21,799 nt of DNA, taken from positions 1-21,799 of the forward strand of contig JAZNYQ010000048.1 of NCBI GenBank assembly GCA_045594545.1, in the 5' to 3' direction. Under the pieces are notes generated by a model, which did no database searches, was not told the DNA's origin, and saw only the letters and a program-made list of their open reading frames with translations. Origin of the DNA: CAKSHC01 sp045594545 (GTDB taxonomy: Bacteria > Bacillota > Clostridia > Oscillospirales > UMGS1783). The translations under genes were made by a program, and so were the position numbers. Positions 1-6,227 of this stretch are shown here, piece by piece (position 1 is the first letter of the stretch; the number at the start of each line of letters is the position of its first letter).

Positions 1-468
1 TGAGGTTGCCTCGTCAAGTATAAGTATTTTCGGATTGGTAAGTATTGCGCGAGCGATTGCTATCCTTTGTTTTTCTCCACCCGAAAGCTTGTGACCCTTT
101 TCACCGATATAGGTGTTATAGCCATCGGGCAATTTACAGATAAATTCGTGGGCATTGGCGCTTTTAGCGGCTGAAATTATTTCTTCAAAAGAAGCATTCG
201 GCTTTGCAAAACGAATATTATCAAGAACGGTCCCGCCAAACAGAAAGGTTTCCTGCAAAACTACACCAATTTGGCTGTGGTAGTGACTAACATCAATGTC
301 CTTAATGTTTATGCCATCAACCTCTATTGAGCCCTCGTCGAGGTCATACAAACGCATAATAAGGTTTATAAAGGTTGATTTACCGGTTCTTACCGGCCCG
401 ACAACACCGATATATATGTCGCCGTTCGTCCGTTTGCTGATATCACTGTACAATTTATTTGTATCCAT
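1..468 (-). CDS. SpoIVA N-terminus fused in frame to an ABC exporter ATPase domain (partial, likely chimeric)
   Basis: The minus-strand frame opens at 468 (ATG, preceded by GAGGGAG) and runs off the window edge, giving 156 codons without a stop. Residues 1-34 read like the start of the spore-coat ATPase SpoIVA: an acidic-hydrophobic leader, then GDIYIGVVGPVRTGKSTF, the SpoIVA P-loop context. From residue 35 (NLIMRLYD) the protein is a typical ABC exporter nucleotide-binding domain: DGxNIKD, the Q-loop (GVVLQETFLF), the LSGGEKQRIAIARAI signature and Walker B (ILILDEATS). The switch falls inside the shared GKST P-loop, at about 364-384. The product would lack the exporter membrane domain and A-loop as well as the SpoIVA body. 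The ABC part uses more CTT-Leu and ATA-Ile codons than the genes to its right. The likely explanation is an assembly chimera; a real recombination is possible. The true neighbour of spoIIIAA is then probably spoIVA, divergently transcribed. Confidence 0.8.
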   Translation of the reverse strand, partial: MDTNKLYSDISKRTNGDIYIGVVGPVRTGKSTFINLIMRLYDLDEGSIEVDGINIKDIDVSHYHSQIGVVLQETFLFGGTVLDNIRFAKPNASFEEIISAAKSANAHEFICKLPDGYNTYIGEKGHKLSGGEKQRIAIARAILTNPKILILDEATS

Positions 469-534
469 AGATACTCCCTCCATCCTGTTATCGCTAAATC
501 ATATTACTCTCTCTTGTGTTTTATGCTTTTTTCT

Positions 535-563
535 TGAATTTAGTTCTAAATGCGGAATACAAA
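535..563 (+). promoter_or_regulatory. candidate sigma-E promoter for spoIIIA operon
   Basis: TGAATTTA at 535-542 and AATACAAA at 556-563, 13 bases apart, resemble the sigma-E -35 (xxATATT-like) and -10 (CATACAAT) elements. They lie about 34 bases upstream of the spoIIIAA start. The spoIIIA operon is a classical sigma-E mother-cell operon in Bacillus, which supports the reading, but the matches are imperfect and the region is AT-rich. The divergent spoIVA-like start shares this 128-base gap. Confidence 0.3.
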
Positions 564-596
564 GTATAAGCATTACAGTGTGGAGGACAAACCGTT

Positions 597-1565
597 ATGA
601 AAGAAAACATGAAAAAAATTCAATATTATCTTCCGGCGGATCTGCGCGGTATATTGGATAAATTCATGCAAAAGAGCACAGATATCATTCATGAGATCCG
701 TTTACGAAGCGGACAACCGCTGAGTATTCTTATATCCGGCAAAAATTTGTTTCTTACCCCTCAGGGTGACATTACTACGTCTTCAGCCATGGGTTTTTTG
801 ATATCGCCTCAAACCATACATGAGATTTTTTTATTGGCTTGCAAAAATTCCGTATATGCCTATAGCGAGCAGTTAAAAAACGGATTTTTAACACTACAGG
901 GAGGGAATCGGATGGCGGTGGCGGGGCGAGTTGTATACGAAAACGGAAGGATTAGTACGATACAGAATATTACATCCCTCTCTATTCGTATTGCCGCTGA
1001 GTGCAAGGGATGCAGCCGAAAGGTGTTGCCTTATATCACTTATGACGGACAATTACAATCGTGTGCCATCATTTCACCGCCGGGAGGTGGAAAAACAACA
1101 ATGCTTCGAGATATAGCGCGTGGTCTTTCTCTGTACGGACATACTGTTTCCATTATTGATGAAAGAGGAGAAATTGCCGGCATGAATCAAGGCGTTCCTT
1201 CCTATGATCTGGGGTCCTTTTGTGATGTTTTGGATGGATGTAAAAAGAAAGACGGTTTAATGCTGGCTCTGCGGGGATTATCTCCCAATGTCATGATCGT
1301 AGATGAGTTGGGAAGTGCGGAAGAAGCGCAGGCGGTCAAAGAAGGAATCAATGGAGGAGTAGCTACGATTTTTTCTATACATGCTTCAACATTATTACAG
1401 GCAGTTCATCGGGAGCCTATGATGTATTTATTGAAACAGAACACGCTAAACCTATTGGTTATGTTATCCGGGGCCGGCAGTCCCGGTAAGGTTTGCCGAA
1501 TATATAATTTGAGAAATAGAGAGGACGCAATGTATGTTAAGGATTTGTGGAATTCTTCTGCTTAG
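597..1565 (+). CDS. spoIIIAA: Stage III sporulation protein AA, secretion-type ATPase
   Basis: This is the mother-cell ATPase of the SpoIIIA-SpoIIQ feeding channel, related to type II/IV secretion ATPases. It is thought to power the transenvelope complex that keeps the engulfed forespore active. The 322-residue length is normal for the family. Walker A (PPGGGKTT) lies at about residues 160-168 and Walker B (VMIVDELG) at about 231-239. An arginine-containing N-terminal segment (HEIRLRSGQPL) is typical of SpoIIIAA. The start at 597 has GGAGG ten bases upstream. It heads the eight-gene operon and overlaps spoIIIAB by 32 bases, which suggests coupled translation. Expression is probably sigma-E dependent. 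The identification is secure from motifs and from the complete operon that follows. Confidence 0.97.
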   Translation: MKENMKKIQYYLPADLRGILDKFMQKSTDIIHEIRLRSGQPLSILISGKNLFLTPQGDITTSSAMGFLISPQTIHEIFLLACKNSVYAYSEQLKNGFLTLQGGNRMAVAGRVVYENGRISTIQNITSLSIRIAAECKGCSRKVLPYITYDGQLQSCAIISPPGGGKTTMLRDIARGLSLYGHTVSIIDERGEIAGMNQGVPSYDLGSFCDVLDGCKKKDGLMLALRGLSPNVMIVDELGSAEEAQAVKEGINGGVATIFSIHASTLLQAVHREPMMYLLKQNTLNLLVMLSGAGSPGKVCRIYNLRNREDAMYVKDLWNSSA

Positions 1566-2019
1566 TGCGATTCCTGTCAGTGTCGGATGGATAAAAAGTC
1601 GTCATGTTATGATTGAGAAAGATGAATTACAGGGCGCCTTATTTATGGTTTCGCAGTTTCGGCAAGGCATTTGCTATTCACAGAGCCCTGTTGCAGATAT
1701 TGCGATGCAGATCCCCAAACAGCGCTATGAGTTTGTCGACTATTTTTCTGCGCAATTTGCTCAGGGCAAGTCTCCGAAGCACGCATGGCTTGAGACGAGC
1801 AAAAAAGTACGATGCCAACAGATAACAGATATTTTAAGAGATTTCTTTGATTCGCTGGGTGGTAGTGACCGGGTATCGCAGTTGCAGATATGCGATATGA
1901 CGTCCGAGCGTTTGCGCGAAATGGAAATGAAACTGAGCGAAACGATTATCATTCGATCAAAATTGTCACGCACGATCGGCTTGTTGGCAGGGGCATTTCT
2001 TGCCATTATTTTACTATAA
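1534..2019 (+). CDS. spoIIIAB: Stage III sporulation protein AB
   Basis: A component of the SpoIIIA channel, resembling GspF-type inner-membrane platform proteins of type II secretion. The 161-residue protein has a hydrophobic N-terminal segment (about residues 1-19), a charged helical body with a GxxDR-like stretch (SLGGSDRVSQ, about 108-117), and a C-terminal membrane helix (about 145-161). This topology is typical for SpoIIIAB. The ATG at 1534 lies inside the end of spoIIIAA and is preceded by AGAGAGGA. spoIIIAC follows after ten bases. Family knowledge places it in the mother-cell membrane facing the forespore; nothing in the sequence departs from that. Confidence 0.95.
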   Translation: MLRICGILLLSAIPVSVGWIKSRHVMIEKDELQGALFMVSQFRQGICYSQSPVADIAMQIPKQRYEFVDYFSAQFAQGKSPKHAWLETSKKVRCQQITDILRDFFDSLGGSDRVSQLQICDMTSERLREMEMKLSETIIIRSKLSRTIGLLAGAFLAIILL

Positions 2020-2029
2020 GGAACAGATT

Positions 2030-2224
2030 ATGGAAGTAGATCTCATATTTAAAATTGCGGCTGTAGGAATTATTATTACGGTTTTAAATCAGGTGCTGAT
2101 TCGCTCAGGACGAGAAGATCAAGCCATGTTGGTGGCACTAGCCGGTGTTATCGTTGTTTTATTTATTATCATTGAACAGGTGAGCGGTTTGTTTGATGCC
2201 GTTAAATCAATTTTTGGATTATAA
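2030..2224 (+). CDS. spoIIIAC: Stage III sporulation protein AC
   Basis: A very small (64 aa) integral membrane protein of the SpoIIIA complex. Nearly the whole chain forms two membrane helices: about residues 4-24 and 33-53, separated by the polar turn RSGREDQ that is characteristic of SpoIIIAC. The start at 2030 is chosen because AAGGAA lies just upstream and the MEVDLIFKIA beginning matches the family; an upstream in-frame ATG at 2000 lies within spoIIIAB and would add ten unusual residues. The stop codon shares a base with the spoIIIAD start (TAATG), so the two are probably translationally coupled. Confidence 0.95.
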   Translation: MEVDLIFKIAAVGIIITVLNQVLIRSGREDQAMLVALAGVIVVLFIIIEQVSGLFDAVKSIFGL

Positions 2225-2610
2225 TGGATGTATTGCGATTGATCGGTTTGGCGATGGTCATCTGTTTTTCGTGTGTTACCTTGCGGGGACGTAATCCGGA
2301 GTTTGCGTTGCTGGTTTCATTAGCGGGCGGATTGCTGGTATTGGGATTGGTTTTCGTATGGCTTAAGGATGTCGTTGATTATTTTGATCGGATCATAGCC
2401 CAAATGAATCTTCCCGCAGAAGGGGTTTTGATTTTGGTTAAGTGCTTAGGATTGTCATATATAGCCAAGATCGCCTGCGATACCTGTATTGACTGCGGAG
2501 AAAGTTCAACGGCTACCAAGATTGAGTTCGCAGCGAAGATCGGTATGCTGATTACCGCCTTGCCGATTTTTGAGCAGTTGTTGACTGTAGTCACCGAATT
2601 TGCCGGTTAA
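2224..2610 (+). CDS. spoIIIAD: Stage III sporulation protein AD
   Basis: Polytopic membrane component of the SpoIIIA complex, related in sequence to SpoIIIAC. The 128-residue chain has a first helix at about 3-20, a second at about 25-47, and a longer C-terminal hydrophobic part containing LPAEGVLILVKCLGLSYIAKIACDTCIDCGE. Such a small-residue and cysteine-bearing segment ending in a conserved acidic turn is typical of SpoIIIAD. The start overlaps the spoIIIAC stop by one base. Length, position and hydropathy all agree with the family. Confidence 0.95.
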   Translation: MDVLRLIGLAMVICFSCVTLRGRNPEFALLVSLAGGLLVLGLVFVWLKDVVDYFDRIIAQMNLPAEGVLILVKCLGLSYIAKIACDTCIDCGESSTATKIEFAAKIGMLITALPIFEQLLTVVTEFAG

Positions 2611-2615
2611 ATGAT

Positions 2616-3719
2616 ATGAAAAAATTTTTTTGTATAATCGCATTTGTCGTTTGTTGTTTGTGTGTTTCGGTTCGTGCCTCGTCGTTTGACGGGCAGGCGG
2701 CATTGGATGAATTATATGATGCTGTTCCCGATTCAGTGGTTGATCAAATGCCGACAACCGAATTGAATGGGCAAACCATAACAAATGTTTTGACTGTAGA
2801 GTCGATCATTGATTTATTATCGTCACAGTTTATGACAACCTTGTCTGATAACATCGGTATTATGATTTCGGTTATCGGCATTTTGCTTATCATGGGGATC
2901 TATGACTCACTTCGTGATTCATTTGCAGCAAAAGGAACTGAACAAATAGCGGATTTTTTCTGTGCGGCTACCGTTGCGCTTTTGATCTGTACTCCTATGA
3001 TGGAAAGAGCAGATGAATTGTCGCAGGTGGTTCGCGAACTTTCAGATTACATGGAGTTGTCCTTGCCGGTATTATGCGGTATTTTGACGGCAACAGGAAA
3101 TGTTGGATCAGCAGGGGTTTTTCACTTTTTTGTTTATCAGGCAATTACTTTTGCAGGAAACCTGTTTTCTAATATCTTGCTTCCGTTAACGGGTAGTTAC
3201 GTCAGTATAGGAATTGCGGCGGCTATTACCAATAATGAAGGATTAAAAAATTTAACATCCACCATACGGAATGTCACTACAAAATGTATGATATTTCTTT
3301 GCACGTTGTTCACCGCATTGCTTTCGCTTCAGGGCGTTGTCGCGGGCGCGGGGGATACGGTGTCAAAGCGAGCGCTAAAATTGGCAGTGGGTTCTTTTTT
3401 GCCGGTCACGGGTAATCTTATGGCCGAATCGGTCGATACCTTCATGGGAGGCGTTGGGGTTATTCGATCGGTAGCCGGTGTTTTTGGTGTCATTGTGGTT
3501 TTTTATCTGATTATTATTCCAATCTTAAAGACATTAGCGAATTTTATATTGGTTAAGGCATCCGTTTTTATAGGGGATGTCATAGGGATGCCGCGTATAA
3601 GAACGCTATTGGCGGTTGTGTCGGACGGATTTGGTATGTTGTTGGCGATTGCGGCCGGTGTGGGCGTCATGTTTATCATTTGTATGGCATTTTTGTTGAT
3701 TACCGGTGGCGTGACATGA
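2616..3719 (+). CDS. spoIIIAE: Stage III sporulation protein AE
   Basis: The largest membrane protein of the SpoIIIA complex (367 aa). It starts with a clear signal sequence (MKKFFCIIAFVVCCLCVSVRA, about residues 1-21). A soluble segment with amphipathic helices follows to about residue 75, and then multiple hydrophobic helices run to the C-terminus, as in B. subtilis SpoIIIAE. The start lies five bases after the spoIIIAD stop and has no good Shine-Dalgarno site, so translation probably depends on ribosomes finishing spoIIIAD. The stop overlaps the spoIIIAF start (ATGA). Family knowledge suggests a permease-like role in the channel; the sequence itself shows only topology. Confidence 0.96.
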   Translation: MKKFFCIIAFVVCCLCVSVRASSFDGQAALDELYDAVPDSVVDQMPTTELNGQTITNVLTVESIIDLLSSQFMTTLSDNIGIMISVIGILLIMGIYDSLRDSFAAKGTEQIADFFCAATVALLICTPMMERADELSQVVRELSDYMELSLPVLCGILTATGNVGSAGVFHFFVYQAITFAGNLFSNILLPLTGSYVSIGIAAAITNNEGLKNLTSTIRNVTTKCMIFLCTLFTALLSLQGVVAGAGDTVSKRALKLAVGSFLPVTGNLMAESVDTFMGGVGVIRSVAGVFGVIVVFYLIIIPILKTLANFILVKASVFIGDVIGMPRIRTLLAVVSDGFGMLLAIAAGVGVMFIICMAFLLITGGVT

Positions 3720-4195
3720 CACAAATCAAAGATTATGTACTGCTTCTTGTGGGATCGTGTTTGATTTGCGGAGGGTTGACCATATTAGCGCCTAACGGGC
3801 ATTTTGAGCGTTTAATGCGCTTGATCGGCAGTGTTTTTTTATTGTTGTGTTTACTTTCTCCATTGAAAAATACATGGGACAATTTTTACAGTAACAGACA
3901 AAATTTTATAGAAGCCCCATCCTCATATACGGATCAGCAATCATGGGATTATGCCGCAAATGCCATGCGCGAAACGATGCAAGAAGAAATTGATGGTTAT
4001 GTGGGGGCGGTTGTTGGAAAGCGTGCTCGGAAAATCGATATTAACATAAAGGCGGAAAATCAGACCTTTTCAGTCGAACAAATTACTATTACGTTGGATA
4101 AAGAAGACATGATAAAAGCATCTGCGGTTGCCGATTATGTCGCGATTAAAATAGGGGTGCGACCCCATGTCATAAGTAATTCATCGGGGGAATAG
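3716..4195 (+). CDS. spoIIIAF: Stage III sporulation protein AF
   Basis: A membrane-anchored channel component of 159 aa. Two N-terminal membrane helices (about residues 6-24 and 32-50) are followed by a soluble domain with alternating strands and helices, which in the family resembles ring-building motifs of secretion systems. The chosen ATG at 3716 overlaps the spoIIIAE stop as ATGA and gives the typical TQIKDYVLLLVGS beginning; the longer frame starting at 3680 would run through spoIIIAE and add non-family residues. spoIIIAG follows after one base. Confidence 0.94.
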   Translation: MTQIKDYVLLLVGSCLICGGLTILAPNGHFERLMRLIGSVFLLLCLLSPLKNTWDNFYSNRQNFIEAPSSYTDQQSWDYAANAMRETMQEEIDGYVGAVVGKRARKIDINIKAENQTFSVEQITITLDKEDMIKASAVADYVAIKIGVRPHVISNSSGE

Positions 4196-4196
4196 A

Positions 4197-4730
4197 ATGA
4201 AGAGTGTAGCATGGCTTAAAGAGCGAATTATTCCTTTTTTGAAAAAGAATATCCTTTTGGTTATTCTCGGCATGGTTGGGATTGTGCTGCTTTGTATTTC
4301 TTCCGGCCCATCCGATCAAATACAGAGTCAAGCAACAGATGAAGATTTTTGCCAAACTTATGTCGAAGGAATGGAAAGAAAATTAGGTGAAATTGTGTGT
4401 GATATTGCCGGTGTTAAAGATTGTAATATTATGATAACGTTAAAATCCGGAATAGAATATATTTACGCCACGGATGAATCTGCCAATACCGATGTCAATG
4501 AAAACGGAGGTGATAAGAAAGAACAAAGCGAAGAAAAAATTACAATAGTGGCAGATAAGCAAATCGGTGAAAAGGCGGTTGTGGTCAAAGAGCGATATCC
4601 GGAAATCAACGGGGTGGCGATTATCTGTGATGCAAAGGACTCGCCGGCGTTAACGTTGGCACTAAAGTCTGCGGCATCTACAGCGCTGGGTATAGATGCA
4701 GGTAAAGTATGTGTAGTCTTGAGAGGGTAA
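4197..4730 (+). CDS. spoIIIAG: Stage III sporulation protein AG
   Basis: Ring-forming component of the mother-cell half of the SpoIIIA-SpoIIQ channel (177 aa). In B. subtilis SpoIIIAG forms a large oligomeric ring in the intermembrane space. Seen here: a basic cytoplasmic N-terminus, one membrane helix at about 18-36, a ring-building-type fold with the core CDIAGVKDCNIMITL, an acidic low-complexity insert (about residues 98-114, rich in Asn, Asp, Glu and Lys), and a closing part rich in Ala and Val (ALKSAASTALGI) as in the family. GGGGGAA precedes the start. spoIIIAH follows after four bases. Confidence 0.95.
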   Translation: MKSVAWLKERIIPFLKKNILLVILGMVGIVLLCISSGPSDQIQSQATDEDFCQTYVEGMERKLGEIVCDIAGVKDCNIMITLKSGIEYIYATDESANTDVNENGGDKKEQSEEKITIVADKQIGEKAVVVKERYPEINGVAIICDAKDSPALTLALKSAASTALGIDAGKVCVVLRG

Positions 4731-4734
4731 AATT

Positions 4735-5268
4735 ATGAAATTTTTGAAAAAGCAAATGGTTTTGATTGCTGTTGTGGCGGTAATTGGATTGGCAATTTTT
4801 TTGAATTGGCAGATGGGAAATTCGTCAAATGCCGATGAGGTGCTCAGTCAGCAGCAAAGTGCAGCTGAACAGAGTGACCATAGCAGTATCTTGGGACAGG
4901 CAGAATTTGTCAGTTCCAGCAACGAATATTTTGATTCTGCCAGACTAAATCGGCAGGAAAGCAGGCAGCAGGCACTGGATATTGCCAACAGTGTATTATC
5001 CAGTGAAAATGCAACGCAGGAAGAGCGGGATCAGGCGGCAAGCCAGATCATGACACTGAGTAATGCCGCCGATGCCGAAGGCCGCATAGAAAATCTGATC
5101 AAAGCAAAAGGGTATTCGGAATGTGTGGCGTTTATCAGTTCGGAAACGGTAAATATTGTTGTAAAGTCAGATGGCTTAACATCAGGAGATGTTATTGCAA
5201 TTAAGGATATTGCGGTTGCTCAAACGGAAATGGATGCCGCTTCTGTAAAAATAATTGAAAGTAAGTAG
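4735..5268 (+). CDS. spoIIIAH: Stage III sporulation protein AH
   Basis: The mother-cell partner of the forespore protein SpoIIQ; the two interact across the septum and hold the engulfing membranes together. The 177-residue protein has a short basic N-terminus, one membrane helix (about 8-25, ending FLNWQ as in the family), a flexible Gln/Ser-rich linker (about 38-65), a helical region (LDIANSVLSSENATQEERDQAAS), and a C-terminal domain of the secretin ring-building type. GAGAGGG precedes the ATG. It is the last spoIIIA gene. No terminator is visible before the downstream promoter, so readthrough into the Asp23 gene is possible during sporulation. No SpoIIQ gene is in the window. Confidence 0.94.
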   Translation: MKFLKKQMVLIAVVAVIGLAIFLNWQMGNSSNADEVLSQQQSAAEQSDHSSILGQAEFVSSSNEYFDSARLNRQESRQQALDIANSVLSSENATQEERDQAASQIMTLSNAADAEGRIENLIKAKGYSECVAFISSETVNIVVKSDGLTSGDVIAIKDIAVAQTEMDAASVKIIESK

Positions 5269-5296
5269 TTGTTTTATCGGAAATTTGTGGTATAAT
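5269..5296 (+). promoter_or_regulatory. sigma-A promoter of the Asp23 gene
   Basis: TTGTTT at 5269-5274 and a perfect TATAAT at 5291-5296 are separated by 16 bases, with an extended -10 (TGG directly before TATAAT). The -35 starts at the base after the spoIIIAH stop codon. This gives the downstream gene vegetative expression independent of the sporulation operon. Confidence 0.75.
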
Positions 5297-5337
5297 AGAG
5301 AGGAAAACAACCCAAAACTCCGAAGGAGGTTTAAATT

Positions 5338-5709
5338 ATGGGAAAATATTTGACAACGGAAGCACTGGGTAATATTCAAATATCGGATGATGTAATCACG
5401 GCCATTGTATCTTTAGCAGTATCGGAAATTGATGGTGTGGTCTCCATCGGAAGCAAACCGTCTACGATGGATATTAAAGACCTCATTGGCAAAAAAGGAT
5501 TCGGAAAGAGTGTACGGGTAGAAATTTCCGGAAGCGTCATGACGATTGATGCGGATATTACGATCATGTATGGCAAGCCCATTTCTGTGATTGCCGAAAA
5601 AGTACAGCACGCAGTTCGCGATGCTGTTGTAGATGCAACAGGGCTGGATGTAAGCAGGGTCAATGTGCATATATGCGGTATTGTCTTTCCTAAATCCAAA
5701 GAAAAATAA
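5338..5709 (+). CDS. yqhY: Asp23/Gls24 family envelope-stress protein (YqhY type)
   Basis: A 123-aa Asp23/Gls24-family protein. The family core is visible: LGNIQISDDVITAIVSLAVSEIDGVVSI near the N-terminus, an alternating-strand middle (VEISGSVMTIDADITIMYG), and the C-terminal VQHAVRDAVVDATGLDVSRVNVHICGI motif. Bacillus YqhY lies between accBC and nusB and is linked to control of acetyl-CoA carboxylase; here accB and accC are absent, so that role cannot be inferred from context. It is a single-gene transcription unit with a strong promoter, a textbook Shine-Dalgarno (AAGGAGG at 5323-5329) and a terminator at 5729. The leader around the Shine-Dalgarno can fold into a small hairpin (5315-5332). 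Confidence 0.9.
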   Translation: MGKYLTTEALGNIQISDDVITAIVSLAVSEIDGVVSIGSKPSTMDIKDLIGKKGFGKSVRVEISGSVMTIDADITIMYGKPISVIAEKVQHAVRDAVVDATGLDVSRVNVHICGIVFPKSKEK

Positions 5710-5728
5710 AAAAAATTTGAAAAAATAT

Positions 5729-5760
5729 CCCTTTGCGGCTTGCAAAGGGTTTATTTTTTT
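5729..5760 (+). terminator. Rho-independent terminator after yqhY
   Basis: CCCTTTGC (5729-5736), loop GGCTT, GCAAAGGG (5742-5749): a perfect 8-bp stem followed by TTTATTTTTTT. It lies 20 bases after the Asp23 stop and separates it from nusB. Confidence 0.92.
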
Positions 5761-5819
5761 GTAAATATGTAGTATACTGTCATTATATTGTATAAATATT
5801 CTATGTTAGCGGAGGCATT

Positions 5820-6227
5820 ATGGATAGACGATTAGCCCGTAAAGAAACATTTGGATTGTTATTCGAATATTCCTTCCAAGAAGAAAAGACGGCGGAAACG
5901 ATATTTGATCATGCGCTACAGTCCCGAGACTTCGAGCCGGATGAGTTTGTAACCGGAGTGGTTGAGGGTGTTATCTCTCATTTAACCGAGTTGGATCAAA
6001 CCATAGAGGCACACCTGAAGGATTGGCGTAAGAACCGTCTTTCCCGTGTGGCCTTGACAATTTTAAGAATGGCCATCTATGAAATTATGTACATGGATGA
6101 TATTCCGAATAGTGTCTCCATAAATGAGGCGGTAGAATTAGCTAAGATATTCGGCAATGATAAAGATGCCCCCTTTGTCAATGGGGTATTGGGAAATGTG
6201 GCCCGTAATATCGGTACGGAGCAATAA
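5820..6227 (+). CDS. nusB: Transcription antitermination protein NusB
   Basis: NusB binds boxA RNA with NusE (S10) and supports processive transcription of rRNA operons. The 135-residue all-helical protein shows the family signatures: R-x-x-A-R-x-E-x-F-x-L-L-F at the start, a central LxxWRKNRLSRVALTILRMAIYEI block, and the C-terminal PNSVSINEAVELAKIFGNDKDAPFVNGVLGNVAR. GGAGG lies five bases before the ATG. It opens the long housekeeping operon; its stop overlaps the xseA start by one base. The 58 bases after the terminator are AT-rich with several possible -10 boxes (TATACT at 5773, TATAAA at 5791), so a promoter there is likely but cannot be fixed. Confidence 0.96.
   Translation: MDRRLARKETFGLLFEYSFQEEKTAETIFDHALQSRDFEPDEFVTGVVEGVISHLTELDQTIEAHLKDWRKNRLSRVALTILRMAIYEIMYMDDIPNSVSINEAVELAKIFGNDKDAPFVNGVLGNVARNIGTEQ

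Noticed and set aside
296..661. Plus-strand open frame of 121 codons across the SpoIVA/ABC region
   Set aside because: It is antisense to clear SpoIVA and ABC motifs, has no family resemblance, and overlaps the spoIIIAA start.
2000..2029. Earlier in-frame start for spoIIIAC
   Set aside because: It lies inside spoIIIAB, adds residues unlike the family, and has no better ribosome site than the ATG at 2030.
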